Assembly (NCBI GenBank): GCA_902572915.1 | Contig: CACGHR010000002.1 | Coordinates: 1-39,907 of the forward strand | DNA: 39,907 nt | Reading direction: 5' to 3' | DNA from: an uncultured Prochlorococcus sp. | GTDB taxonomy: Bacteria > Cyanobacteriota > Cyanobacteriia > PCC-6307 > Cyanobiaceae | In this document: piece after piece, positions 22,803 through 32,163 of the stretch | How the letters are laid out: each line of letters opens with the position of its first letter | Numbering within the stretch: position 1 is the stretch's first letter | The notes under the pieces: model-generated | The model's database searches: none | What the model was told of the DNA's origin: nothing | The model's input: only the letters and a program-made list of their open reading frames with translations | Made by a program: the position numbers and the translations under genes

Positions 22803-23495
22803 CTAAAATTCAATACACTTTTGTGCTTTTATTCCTTGTTCTTTGAAGGGATGTCTTATTAGTTTCATTTCTGTAACTAGATCAGCGTAATTGATAATTG
22901 AATCAGATGCTCCTCTTCCAGTTAAAACAATATGATTTTTTCTATTATTTAAGCTTTTTAAAAAAGTGATTATTTCTTCTGGTGCAAGATAACCAAGTTT
23001 TGTAGCAATATTAATTTCATCAAGGATTATAAGTTTATAAGATTCATTCTTAATATATTTTTTGGCTAGTTGCCATGCTTCTTGAACTAATTTTTCATCC
23101 CTAATTCTATCTTGTGTTTCCCAAGTAAATCCTTCTCCTAATGCATGCCAAGATATACTTGAGGACAAATTTTTTAGTGCTTTTTCTTCCCCAGTCGTCC
23201 AACCCCCTTTAATAAATTGAATAATTGCCACTTTATAACCGTGCCCTATTGTCCTTAAGGCCATTCCTAAAGATGCAGTTGTTTTGCCCTTACCATTTCC
23301 TGTGAAAACAATTAATAAACCTTTTTTTGTTTTTCTAATTTGTAATCTTTCATTTTGAATATCTTTTCTTTGCTGCATCCTTTTTTTATATGACGTCTCA
23401 CTGTTTTCTGGGGATAGTTTTCCTCCCATACCAATTTCTCTGGCTTGATTATCGAGGTTTAATATTTTTTCGGGAGATAAAGGTTCTTCTTGCAT
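22803..23495 (-). CDS. cobO: Cob(I)yrinic acid a,c-diamide adenosyltransferase
   Basis: LLIVFTGNGKGKTTASLGMALRTIGHG, IIQFIKGGWTTGE, ILDEINIA, VLTGRGAS. Confidence 0.93.
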   Translation of the reverse strand: MQEEPLSPEKILNLDNQAREIGMGGKLSPENSETSYKKRMQQRKDIQNERLQIRKTKKGLLIVFTGNGKGKTTASLGMALRTIGHGYKVAIIQFIKGGWTTGEEKALKNLSSSISWHALGEGFTWETQDRIRDEKLVQEAWQLAKKYIKNESYKLIILDEINIATKLGYLAPEEIITFLKSLNNRKNHIVLTGRGASDSIINYADLVTEMKLIRHPFKEQGIKAQKCIEF

Positions 23496-23529
23496 ATAAC
23501 TATGATTTTTATTTAAAGATTATAGATCT

Positions 23530-24699
23530 TTAAATACTATTAGTTCTTTTAACTTTTGAAAGTGCATTGTTAACTGCCTGCTGCTGATCTCTTTTCGTAA
23601 TCCAATGGTGATAAGTCTGAGTATGTAAGCTAACTGAATGTCCCATCATTCTGGCAGATACTGTATCAGGTAAATCATAAAAAATTGTTCTTACTGCCCA
23701 AGCATGTCTCAGATCATAAGGTTTTATTTTTAAAGAGTAACGCTTAAATTGATCTGTAATTGATTTCCCAATATTCTGTAAGGTTGTGATTTTAAGGTCT
23801 CTATTAATATTTGGCAGTAGTTCTGGATTTTCACCAAGTTTTGATAATTCGAACGTTTCTACCCATTCTGGATGGAATGGCCAAACTTGATGTTCTCCTG
23901 TTTTAGTCGTAGGCAAAACTCTAATAATTTTGTCTCCAAAATTTGTTAGAGAACTTAAATCACAAAAAAATACTTCGTGATTTCTTAACCCATATGTAGC
24001 CATCAAACCAAAAACAAATTTCCAAGATTTGTTTGGTATGCTCTCCCAAAGTTTTTCTATTAAATCGTCTTTAGGGAGATCCCTAAATCCTGCTTTATTC
24101 AGACCATATCCTCTAGAATTTAATTTCCAATCTTCTGGAAGTTGAATATCCAAGTACTTAGCCAAAACATTCAAAGAAGTAGCGCATTGTTTCCTGCTTC
24201 TGCTACCTTCCTGGTAGCTTTCAAGTGTTTTTTGAAATATTTTATCTAAAGTTTCATTCTCATAAAAATTATAAATATCAAGAATTCTTTTCAGATAAGG
24301 TTTGTAAGAACTTCTCCAAGTAGTTTTTCTACTGCTGGTTCGATATTCGCTCTTGCTTTCTTTAAAAAAAAATTCCTCAAATTGATTTAATTTATTTTTA
24401 AATTCAAAATCATTTTTTATTTGCTTTTTATTGTGTTTGCTTATCCAATTAATCCAATCAAATTGATTTAATTCCAGTTGTAAATTGATTAATTGTAATT
24501 TTTTTTTGGCCTCTTCTAATCCATAAATATCAGCCTTTATACCAAGAGATATCCTTTGAATTTTAAAGTTATGTTTATCTTCTTTAGAAGGTAGTGAACC
24601 TCTAATATTTAATTTATCTCCTCTTTTTTCAATTCTAAGCTTGCTGCCTTGAGTAGCAAATTTATCATTGATATTATTAATTTCCTGAATTACGTTCAT
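23530..24699 (-). CDS. Tyrosine recombinase / phage-integrase family protein
   Basis: C-terminal catalytic pattern: ATYGLRNHEV (R), TTKTGEHQVWP (K), YDLRHAWAVR (H/R), MMGHSVSLHTQTYHHW (H...Y). Confidence 0.85.
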   Translation of the reverse strand: MNVIQEINNINDKFATQGSKLRIEKRGDKLNIRGSLPSKEDKHNFKIQRISLGIKADIYGLEEAKKKLQLINLQLELNQFDWINWISKHNKKQIKNDFEFKNKLNQFEEFFFKESKSEYRTSSRKTTWRSSYKPYLKRILDIYNFYENETLDKIFQKTLESYQEGSRSRKQCATSLNVLAKYLDIQLPEDWKLNSRGYGLNKAGFRDLPKDDLIEKLWESIPNKSWKFVFGLMATYGLRNHEVFFCDLSSLTNFGDKIIRVLPTTKTGEHQVWPFHPEWVETFELSKLGENPELLPNINRDLKITTLQNIGKSITDQFKRYSLKIKPYDLRHAWAVRTIFYDLPDTVSARMMGHSVSLHTQTYHHWITKRDQQQAVNNALSKVKRTNSI

Positions 24700-24718
24700 T
24701 TACTTCTATAATTGACCA

Positions 24719-24724
24719 TATAAT
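24719..24724 (+). promoter_or_regulatory. Candidate -10 element upstream of hemH
   Basis: TATAAT 40 nt upstream of hemH ATG; another TATAAT at 24707-24712. Confidence 0.35.
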
Positions 24725-24764
24725 GACGTTTTTAATGTTGATTTTCAATCTCCATAAACTTTAA

Positions 24765-25940
24765 ATGGATAAAATAGGCGTCTTACTAATGAATTTAGGA
24801 GGGCCTGAACGCATTACAGATGTTGGTCCATTCTTATACAATCTTTTTTCTGATCCAGAAATAATCAGGACACCTTTTCCTGCTTTCCAAAAACCTTTAG
24901 CTTGGTTAATTAGTACCCTTAGAAGCACTACTTCCCAACAGGCTTATCTTTCTATAGGTGGAGGATCGCCAATCAGAAGGATAACTGAACAACAAGCAAG
25001 AGAATTGCAATCTAATTTAAGGGATAAAGGCTTAAATGCTACTACCTATATCGCCATGAGGTATTGGCATCCTTTTACTGAATCAGCTATTGCTGATATG
25101 AAAGCAGACGGGATAGAACAAGTTGTTGTTTTACCTTTGTATCCACATTTTTCAATAAGTACAAGCGGTTCAAGCTTTAGGGAATTAAAAAAATTGCGAG
25201 ACTCTGACGATGATTTCAAGAAAATTCCAATGAGATGTGTAAGAAGTTGGTTCAGTCAATCAGGCTATTTAAAGTCAATGGTCGAACTAATTTCTGAACA
25301 AATTTCACGTTGTGAATCACCTGCAAATGCGCATATATTTTTTACTGCTCATGGAGTTCCTAAGAGTTATGTAGAGGAAGCTGGAGACCCATATAAGCAA
25401 CAAATTGAAGATTGTTCTTTATTAATAATAAATGAGTTGGAAAAATATTTAGGGCACAGTAACCCTTATACACTTTCCTATCAAAGTAGAGTTGGTCCAG
25501 TTGAATGGTTGAAGCCATATACAGAAGAAGTGTTAGCAGATCTTGGGAGGTCAAATGTTGAAGATCTTATTGTTGTCCCAATAAGTTTTGTCGGAGAGCA
25601 TATTGAAACATTGCAAGAAATCGATATTGAATATAAAGAAATTGCTGAAAAAGCTGGTATTAAAAATTTTCGAAGAGTAAAGGCTCTTAATACTCATCCT
25701 ACTTTTATTGAGGGTCTTAGTGATCTAGTGGTTTCTTGTTTGGAAGGTCCTTTAGTTAATATTGAAGAAGCCTCTCAGTTGCCTGAAAAAGTCAAACTTT
25801 ATCCCCAAGAAAAATGGCAATGGGGTTGGAATAATAGCTCAGAGGTTTGGAATGGAAGAGTTGCAATGATTGTTTTTCTGGTACTTTTTATTGAACTTAT
25901 TTCAGGCTCTGGACCTTTACATAAGCTAGGAATTTTATAA
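24765..25940 (+). CDS. hemH: Ferrochelatase with C-terminal Cab/HLIP-like transmembrane extension
   Basis: [52 protein letters not shown]-terminal ...[32 protein letters not shown]. Confidence 0.95.
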   Translation: MDKIGVLLMNLGGPERITDVGPFLYNLFSDPEIIRTPFPAFQKPLAWLISTLRSTTSQQAYLSIGGGSPIRRITEQQARELQSNLRDKGLNATTYIAMRYWHPFTESAIADMKADGIEQVVVLPLYPHFSISTSGSSFRELKKLRDSDDDFKKIPMRCVRSWFSQSGYLKSMVELISEQISRCESPANAHIFFTAHGVPKSYVEEAGDPYKQQIEDCSLLIINELEKYLGHSNPYTLSYQSRVGPVEWLKPYTEEVLADLGRSNVEDLIVVPISFVGEHIETLQEIDIEYKEIAEKAGIKNFRRVKALNTHPTFIEGLSDLVVSCLEGPLVNIEEASQLPEKVKLYPQEKWQWGWNNSSEVWNGRVAMIVFLVLFIELISGSGPLHKLGIL

Positions 25941-26076
25941 AGATTAATTTGTATTTTCTTAAGACATTTAAATTTATTGAATAATTTTCAATAACTCATT
26001 TCTGACATTACATTTCTAAACTAGGCAAAAATATTCAATTAAGTTTAATATTTAAAGTGAACATTGAATTTCTTTA

Positions 26077-27840
26077 GTGACTCTTACTTCGAGATCCTTG
26101 TCAGAGGATATTTCAAAAAATGAAACTCCAGTTTGGATAACTGGTGCTGATGCACTAATGGATTCCCTGAAAATTCATGGGGTAAAGGTTATATTCGGAT
26201 ATCCTGGAGGAGCCATACTACCAATTTATGACGCTGTACATAAGGCAGAACAAGATGGTTGGTTAAAGCATTATATGGTAAGACATGAACAAGGAGGTTC
26301 TCATGCGGCTGATGGATATGCAAGATCAACTGGTGAAGTAGGAGTATGTTTCGGGACATCAGGTCCTGGTGCAACAAATTTGGTAACGGGAATTGCAACT
26401 GCCCAAATGGATTCAGTCCCTTTAGTAGTAGTTACAGGTCAAGTTCCAAGGCCTGCTATAGGCACAGATGCTTTTCAAGAAACTGATATTTTTGGAATAA
26501 CCCTTCCAATCGTTAAACATTCATGGGTAATAAGAAATCCTTCAGACATAGCGAAAGTAGTTTCAGAAGCTTTTTTTATAGCATCTTCTGGAAGACCCGG
26601 CCCTGTTTTAATTGATATACCAAAGGATGTAGGCCAAGAATTTTTTCATTACCAAAGAGTTATGCCTGGTGAGATTATTCCCAAGGGATTTAAAAGAAAT
26701 GGAGAGATTAATGATTGTGATATAAAAAAAGCTATTAAATTAATAGTGGAGTCTGAAAGACCTCTTCTTTACGTTGGTGGTGGGGCAATATCTTCGGGGG
26801 CGCACGAAGAGATAAGAACCTTGGCAAAGAATTATCAAATACCAGTTACTACGACCTTAATGGGTAAAGGTGCTTTTGATGAAAAAGATAATTTATCAGT
26901 TGGGATGTTAGGAATGCACGGAACTGCATACGCAAATTTTGCAGTTACAGAATGTGATCTTTTAATAGCTATTGGAGCTAGATTCGATGATAGAGTGACG
27001 GGAAAATTAGATACTTTTGCACCTAATGCAAAGGTTATTCATATAGATATTGACCCAGCTGAAGTTAATAAAAATAGGCGTGTAGATGTTGCAATTGTCT
27101 CTGATGTATCAAAAGCAGTTAGCAAAATTAATGAAAAATCTTTTAATAACAAATTTGCTTGTCAGACGAAGAACTGGTTAAAAAAAATCGATTTCTGGAA
27201 AAATAAACATCCTTTGTATGATCCTCCTAAACAAGGAGAAATTTATCCTCAGGAAGTTCTTTTGAAAGTTAGGGAACTTTTACCTGAAGCCTATGTAACC
27301 ACAGATGTAGGACAACATCAGATGTGGGCTGCTCAATATCTCAGGAATTCTCCAAGAAAATGGATAAGTAGTGCAGGCTTAGGAACTATGGGTTTTGGAT
27401 TGCCAGCGGCAATTGGAGTTAAGGCAGCCTTACCTAATTCAGATGTAATTTGCATAGCAGGAGATGCGAGTGTCTTAATGAATATTCAAGAATTGGGAAC
27501 TTTATCTCAATATGGTTTAAAGGTAAATTTGATCATTATAAATAATCGCTGGCAGGGCATGGTAAGGCAATGGCAGGAAAGTTTCTATAATGAAAGGTAT
27601 TCCTCATCTGATATGAGCTGTGGTGAACCTGATTTCGTTAAACTTGCTGAGTCTTTCGGAGTTAAAGGATACTTAATATCTGATAGGAAACAATTACATA
27701 ATGAATTAAAACATGCGCTGGATCATGACGGTCCTGCCTTGATAAATATTCTTGTCAGAAGAGGTGAAAATTGTTATCCAATGGTCCCTCCTGGGAAAAG
27801 TAACGCTCAAATGGTTGGATATGTTAATTGTGAAGACTAA
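26077..27840 (+). CDS. ilvB: Acetolactate synthase large subunit
   Basis: [82 protein letters not shown] motif. Confidence 0.96.
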   Translation: MTLTSRSLSEDISKNETPVWITGADALMDSLKIHGVKVIFGYPGGAILPIYDAVHKAEQDGWLKHYMVRHEQGGSHAADGYARSTGEVGVCFGTSGPGATNLVTGIATAQMDSVPLVVVTGQVPRPAIGTDAFQETDIFGITLPIVKHSWVIRNPSDIAKVVSEAFFIASSGRPGPVLIDIPKDVGQEFFHYQRVMPGEIIPKGFKRNGEINDCDIKKAIKLIVESERPLLYVGGGAISSGAHEEIRTLAKNYQIPVTTTLMGKGAFDEKDNLSVGMLGMHGTAYANFAVTECDLLIAIGARFDDRVTGKLDTFAPNAKVIHIDIDPAEVNKNRRVDVAIVSDVSKAVSKINEKSFNNKFACQTKNWLKKIDFWKNKHPLYDPPKQGEIYPQEVLLKVRELLPEAYVTTDVGQHQMWAAQYLRNSPRKWISSAGLGTMGFGLPAAIGVKAALPNSDVICIAGDASVLMNIQELGTLSQYGLKVNLIIINNRWQGMVRQWQESFYNERYSSSDMSCGEPDFVKLAESFGVKGYLISDRKQLHNELKHALDHDGPALINILVRRGENCYPMVPPGKSNAQMVGYVNCED

Positions 27841-27880
27841 TTTTTTTAAAAAATCTCAATTTAATAAAAATCAACTTTAG

Positions 27881-27886
27881 TATAAT
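27881..27886 (+). promoter_or_regulatory. Candidate -10 element for the 27910 gene
   Basis: TATAAT 24 nt upstream of the TTG start. Confidence 0.35.
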
Positions 27887-27909
27887 TTTAAAATTTAAAT
27901 ATTTCTGAA

Positions 27910-28260
27910 TTGAAAACATTATCAAAATTTTTAATTATAGTCTGCTTGATTGTTCTTAATCCTTTAGTAGTTAACTCAGCTGAAATTCTTCAAATTAAAA
28001 GTTCAAATACTATTTTGGTGGGGGATCAAAATAGGAATTTAACGATTAGATTATTTTGCGTAGATGTAAATGAAAAAGATGAGCTAGAAGCAACAAATTT
28101 ACTTAAGAGTGAATTTTCAAGAGGAAGCAAAGTAAAAATAAAACCTTTTGGTTTCAATGATAATGTTTTGTTAGCCAAAGTTTTTAATATTGAAGGTACT
28201 AAAGAAATGACTGAATTATTAGTCGCTAAAGACTTAACCAGTGAAATTTGTCCAAGTTAA
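27910..28260 (+). CDS. Secreted small protein with degenerate staphylococcal-nuclease-like (SNase) fold pattern
   Basis: TTG start, signal-peptide-like N-terminus (FLIIVCLIVLNPLVVNSA), then TILVGDQNRNLTIRLFCVDV...GSKVKIKPFG...LLAKVFN...TELLVAKDL pattern. Confidence 0.55.
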   Translation: MKTLSKFLIIVCLIVLNPLVVNSAEILQIKSSNTILVGDQNRNLTIRLFCVDVNEKDELEATNLLKSEFSRGSKVKIKPFGFNDNVLLAKVFNIEGTKEMTELLVAKDLTSEICPS

Positions 28261-29049
28261 TTATCTCTGTGAGCAAATAAAATTCCATTGCCTGGAGATT
28301 GTTTTGTTTCTTCTCCAGGAATTAAATTCATTTTTTAATTTGTATGTGCATAAATTTGAGATGTCTATATTTATATTTGGGATATTCTCATTTAAAAGTT
28401 GTCTATATGCAGATCTTTTAAGATCAATTTGATTTAAGTTTTGCTCTTTGAAGTGATTTGAATTACTAAAACAAAGATTTTTTTCAGTTTTAGTTAAATT
28501 GGCCGTAATGTTTTTGTTTTCGGCCTTTCTATAAAATTCTTTGAGTGTCATTTTATCAACTAGATAATGTTCCATAGAAATCGCTGGACCTATTGCAACA
28601 AGTAAGTCATCTCTAGATGTCCCAAAATTATCGAAAATTTTAACCAGATTTTTTATTATTTTTTTTTCTAAACCTTTCCTTCCACAATGCAAAGCTGCTA
28701 CATTTCTTGTCCTTTTATCTGCAAAAAATATAGGCATGCAATCAGCTGTGTAAACCCATAAGTTTTGATTGAATTGATTACCAAAAAGACCATCTGCATC
28801 AGTCTTATTCCCTTCTTGCGAATCTGATCCAAAAGCCAAGATACTACTGTGAATTTGATTGGAAACACAATTTATGTAATTTTCGTTAAAGTAATTCCCT
28901 AATAATTGAAGAAATTTCTCAGAGCTAGAATTCGTAAAGTATGCATGTTTGAAATTATTTTGACTTAGGATAGGAGATGTATAATATTCAAATTTTTTGT
29001 TTTGAATAAAAATTTCAGTTTTTGAGAAATAGATTTCTTTGTAAGGAAT
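28261..29049 (-). CDS. pgeF: Peptidoglycan editing factor / polyphenol-oxidase family (YfiH/PgeF, DUF152); probable ATT start
   Basis: Frame open from 29079; KHAYFTNSSSE...NQIHSSILAF..DADGLF.......LWVYTADCMPIFFAD...AALHCGRKG..IGPAIS; ORF track began at internal TTG 28839, missing the conserved N-terminus. Confidence 0.8.
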   Translation of the reverse strand: MPYKEIYFSKTEIFIQNKKFEYYTSPILSQNNFKHAYFTNSSSEKFLQLLGNYFNENYINCVSNQIHSSILAFGSDSQEGNKTDADGLFGNQFNQNLWVYTADCMPIFFADKRTRNVAALHCGRKGLEKKIIKNLVKIFDNFGTSRDDLLVAIGPAISMEHYLVDKMTLKEFYRKAENKNITANLTKTEKNLCFSNSNHFKEQNLNQIDLKRSAYRQLLNENIPNINIDISNLCTYKLKNEFNSWRRNKTISRQWNFICSQR

Positions 29050-29071
29050 AGTTCCTGCTCCTAAAGTGAAT

Positions 29072-29977
29072 TTATGAAATTAATTCAATATCTTTCAAGA
29101 TCCAGAATCCTGCAAATTTTTCGATGTATGGCGTTGATTGTATGGAAATAAATTGATAACCAAAAGAATTTTTTTTATTCTCTAAAAACTTTCTACTCAA
29201 AATGTTTGCATCTTTTTCTGGTAAATCTGTTACCAGCCACTTATCGTCTTCTGAAGCTTCAAGTATGAGTTGGTTCTTATTGATGACTAATTTAATAGGT
29301 TCTAAACAACTGAACCATGCAGAAAGTGCTAAAGATCTATCTTTGCTAAAAAGTCTTAATCCCGGAACTAAGTAATTATCATCTAATTCTTGCTTAATTG
29401 GGAAAATATCTCCAAATTCCATAGGCCAATTTTCTGCTGATTTTAATTCGCCAATTGATATTTCGGATACAGTTAAAGCATCGCCCCTAACGGCTTCTGG
29501 AAGAGGTTGAGGGGGGTTTTCCATTTTAGAAGTAAAGGTAGGAGCTAATACACCTCTTACATAACCTTTTTCCTTTGGATAAATCTCTTTTTCAAGAAAT
29601 TCGATTCTATCAAATAAATTGTAAGTTCTCCTACTTACAAGAGCCTCAATACTTACGGCCTCCAGAGATTTCTTAATTATCGATTTCATTGATGACCTCC
29701 AGAATCGAACTATTGGAGGTTTCGTCCACCCTTGTTTTTTCGCTTCACTTATGGCTTCATTTAGTGCCTCTGTAAGCCATACTGAATTAACTTTATTGGC
29801 AGGACATTTTTTATTCCAAAGAAAAATATCTTCTGTCTTATAACTTCTTGTAGAGCAAATAATTAATTCCCACCTTTTTTTTCCATTTGATTCAATAATT
29901 GGTCTTGAGTAAAAGTCTAATTCCCAATCTGAAATTTTTAATTCAAGACTTGGTTCTGTTCTATTAGTAGGTTTCAT
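29072..29977 (-). CDS. Tab2/Atab2-family RNA-binding protein (photosystem biogenesis factor)
   Basis: SLELKISDWELDFYSRPIIESNGKKRWELIICS, WTKPPIVRFWRSSMKSII, full-length family architecture. Confidence 0.85.
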   Translation of the reverse strand: MKPTNRTEPSLELKISDWELDFYSRPIIESNGKKRWELIICSTRSYKTEDIFLWNKKCPANKVNSVWLTEALNEAISEAKKQGWTKPPIVRFWRSSMKSIIKKSLEAVSIEALVSRRTYNLFDRIEFLEKEIYPKEKGYVRGVLAPTFTSKMENPPQPLPEAVRGDALTVSEISIGELKSAENWPMEFGDIFPIKQELDDNYLVPGLRLFSKDRSLALSAWFSCLEPIKLVINKNQLILEASEDDKWLVTDLPEKDANILSRKFLENKKNSFGYQFISIQSTPYIEKFAGFWILKDIELIS

Positions 29978-31188
29978 GTATCTTTTTCTTTTTTATCGAA
30001 GAGTGCTTTTGTTTTTAGAGCTCTCTCTGTGGCTTCTTGCATAACTTTTTGCTTATCAATAATTAATTCTCCCGCAGAGTTTTCTAGAAGTGCTGTGTTG
30101 AGACCAATGCGCCCTTTCTCTAAGTCAATTTCAGATATTAAGGCTTTTATAATTTCTCCTTCTCTAAAAACTTCTCTTAAAGAACGAATCGATCCATTTG
30201 TTAGTGAGGATTGATGAAGAAGTCCACTAGCTCCTCCTAAATCAATAAAGAAGCCATAAGGTTTCACAGCTAAAACTTCACCTTCAATTAATTGACCTAA
30301 TTCTAGACTTGTAAGTTTAGAGACTAATGATGCTTTCTTTTCAGAGAGAACTAGTTTTCTGGATTCTGGATTTACCTCAAGAAATGCTACTTTTAGAGTC
30401 TTGCCAACAAAAGATTGATAATCTTGACCATCTTCAAGTTGGGATCTTGGGATGAATCCTCTCAATCCATCTACATCACAAGTAAGCCCACCTCTGTTAA
30501 ATCCATTAATTAAAACGTTAATTAATTCTCCATTTTTTGAGGAACTTGATACTTTCTCCCAACTTTGCCTGAGAATTAATGCCCGAGCACTTACTGTTAC
30601 CATTCCATCAGCATTTTGTTCTTTGATAACCAAAACTTCCATTTCAAGGCCTATAGAAAACTTTTCTTTAAAGTTAGTTATGACACCCAACCCACATTCT
30701 TTTTTGGGCATATAACCAGGTGCTTTTCCACCAATATCAACATATAGTCCATCACTTTCGATTGCTATAACCTTCCCAGTAATTGTTTCTCCTGTGGCCC
30801 CAATTGGCTCATTCGCATTTAAAGCCTCCAGAAAAGCACTTTCATCAAAATCGAATTCATCAACTGTTCTTTCTAATTGAAATTCTGTGTTTTTCTCAGA
30901 AAAATTAAGTGGTCTATTTAAGTCCTGTTGAGAAAAATCAAAAGTATTAGTGTTTTCATTATTGTCCTTAATTTCTTTTACTGATTGATCTTTAGTTATT
31001 TGAGGTTTGATTGCGATATTTTCTTTTTTAATCTCTTCTTGCGGATTGGGTTGCTCATTTTGTATTTCTTGAGATTTCTTTTGATTATCTTTCTTGCTTA
31101 TGTGAAGTACCTGAAGAGGTTTTTTAAAATCTTTTTTATTGCCCTCTGTTTGGAAATTATCTTGGGCATTTTTATTACTGACTCCCAT
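29974..31188 (-). CDS. S1 RNA-binding domain protein (ribosomal protein S1-like)
   Basis: Three S1-like repeats: TGETITGKVIAIESDGLYVDIGGKAPGYMPKKE; LINGFNRGGLTCDVDGLRGFIPRSQL; GQLIEGEVLAVKPYGFFIDLGGASGLLHQSSL. Confidence 0.9.
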   Translation of the reverse strand: MGVSNKNAQDNFQTEGNKKDFKKPLQVLHISKKDNQKKSQEIQNEQPNPQEEIKKENIAIKPQITKDQSVKEIKDNNENTNTFDFSQQDLNRPLNFSEKNTEFQLERTVDEFDFDESAFLEALNANEPIGATGETITGKVIAIESDGLYVDIGGKAPGYMPKKECGLGVITNFKEKFSIGLEMEVLVIKEQNADGMVTVSARALILRQSWEKVSSSSKNGELINVLINGFNRGGLTCDVDGLRGFIPRSQLEDGQDYQSFVGKTLKVAFLEVNPESRKLVLSEKKASLVSKLTSLELGQLIEGEVLAVKPYGFFIDLGGASGLLHQSSLTNGSIRSLREVFREGEIIKALISEIDLEKGRIGLNTALLENSAGELIIDKQKVMQEATERALKTKALFDKKEKDT

Positions 31189-31221
31189 CGTAGGTAAAAT
31201 AAGAATAATTAATTATTAACA

Positions 31222-31246
31222 TACTCTAAATGTTAGTACTCTAAAT
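31222..31246. repeat. Two copies of TACTCTAAAT, 15-nt period, in divergent promoter region
   Basis: TACTCTAAAT at 31222-31231 and 31237-31246 between divergently transcribed genes. Confidence 0.5.
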
Positions 31247-31254
31247 TAAATTTA

Positions 31255-32043
31255 ATGAACTTTAAACCAATACCTAATAAATTTGAATATTTAAATTGGC
31301 AAGAAATTGAGAGTATTGCAAAAGACAAAAGATCAACAGTGATTTGGCCATTCGGCGCAGTTGAGCAACATGGGCCGCATTTGCCTCTTGCTACAGATAG
31401 TATTTTTGTAGATGAAATCATTGGCGAAGTTTTTAAATTATTCTCTTCCGATATTCCATTAAAAAAACTTCCAACTCAATATATTGGTTTTTCTCCAGAA
31501 CATAAGGGTTTTGCCGGGACAATTTCACTTTCCTCAAATTTAATAACCTCAATGATTAAGGAAGTCGGAGGTCAATTATCTGAAATGGGTTTTAAAAGAT
31601 TAATATTGATTAATGGACATGGAGGTCAAATTTCACTTCTAAACACAGCGGCAAGAGAGCTAAGAGATTTTGCTCCTGGGATTGCAGTTTTCCCTTGTTT
31701 CTTATGGAGTGGTGTTAATGGATTAAGTGAATTGTTAACAAAAACTGAGATCGAAGATGGCCTTCATGCTTCTCTAGCTGAAACAAGTTTGATGCTCGCT
31801 TTAAAACCAGAATTAGTAGGAGATGAACGCCCAAATGATGGCATTAAAGGACAAATCCCAGAAGGTTGGAGTCTAGAGGGCAATGCGCCTATTGCTTGGC
31901 TTACGGAAGACTTTAGTAAATCAGGTGTAATAGGGGATAGCAGAGGAGCAAATGAGTCTTTAGGAAAAAATTTAAAGGAATTATTGATTAATCATTGGTT
32001 CAAATTGATAATGAATCTGATGCAATCGGATTGGCCAAATTAG
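31255..32043 (+). CDS. Creatininase family protein
   Basis: VIWPFGAVEQHGPHLPLATDSIFVDEI, SPEHKGFAGTISLS, LINGHGGQ, DGLHASLAETSLML. Confidence 0.92.
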   Translation: MNFKPIPNKFEYLNWQEIESIAKDKRSTVIWPFGAVEQHGPHLPLATDSIFVDEIIGEVFKLFSSDIPLKKLPTQYIGFSPEHKGFAGTISLSSNLITSMIKEVGGQLSEMGFKRLILINGHGGQISLLNTAARELRDFAPGIAVFPCFLWSGVNGLSELLTKTEIEDGLHASLAETSLMLALKPELVGDERPNDGIKGQIPEGWSLEGNAPIAWLTEDFSKSGVIGDSRGANESLGKNLKELLINHWFKLIMNLMQSDWPN

Positions 32044-32118
32044 ATTGTAATTAAATTAATTTAAAAGAATTGGGCTTTAACATTTGAAACTATTTTCATG
32101 ATATTTAAATAAACTCAC

Positions 32119-32124
32119 TATAAT
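32119..32124 (+). promoter_or_regulatory. Candidate -10 element for the aldehyde deformylating oxygenase gene
   Basis: TATAAT 40 nt upstream of ATG at 32164. Confidence 0.4.
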
Positions 32125-32163
32125 CATGTAATATTCATGCATAATGAGCTAAAGATTACTGCC

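Noticed and set aside
23530-24699. Integrase as part of a prophage or genomic island
   Set aside because: Neighbours are core metabolic genes; no phage structural genes, tRNA or att-like repeats seen. Kept as a solitary recombinase.
28241-28432. Plus-strand ORF at 28241-28432
   Set aside because: Antisense to pgeF and overlaps the end of the SNase-like gene; no supporting motif.
28859-28866. TGGAAACA, resembling one half of the cyanobacterial Yfr2-type loop motif (read on the plus strand)
   Set aside because: Single copy, inside pgeF, with no second copy or stem; chance match.
32137-32163. Upstream ATG for the ADO gene (MHNELKITA extension)
   Set aside because: Starting at 32164 (MQTLESNK) gives the family-typical N-terminus and a better distance from the TATAAT at 32119.
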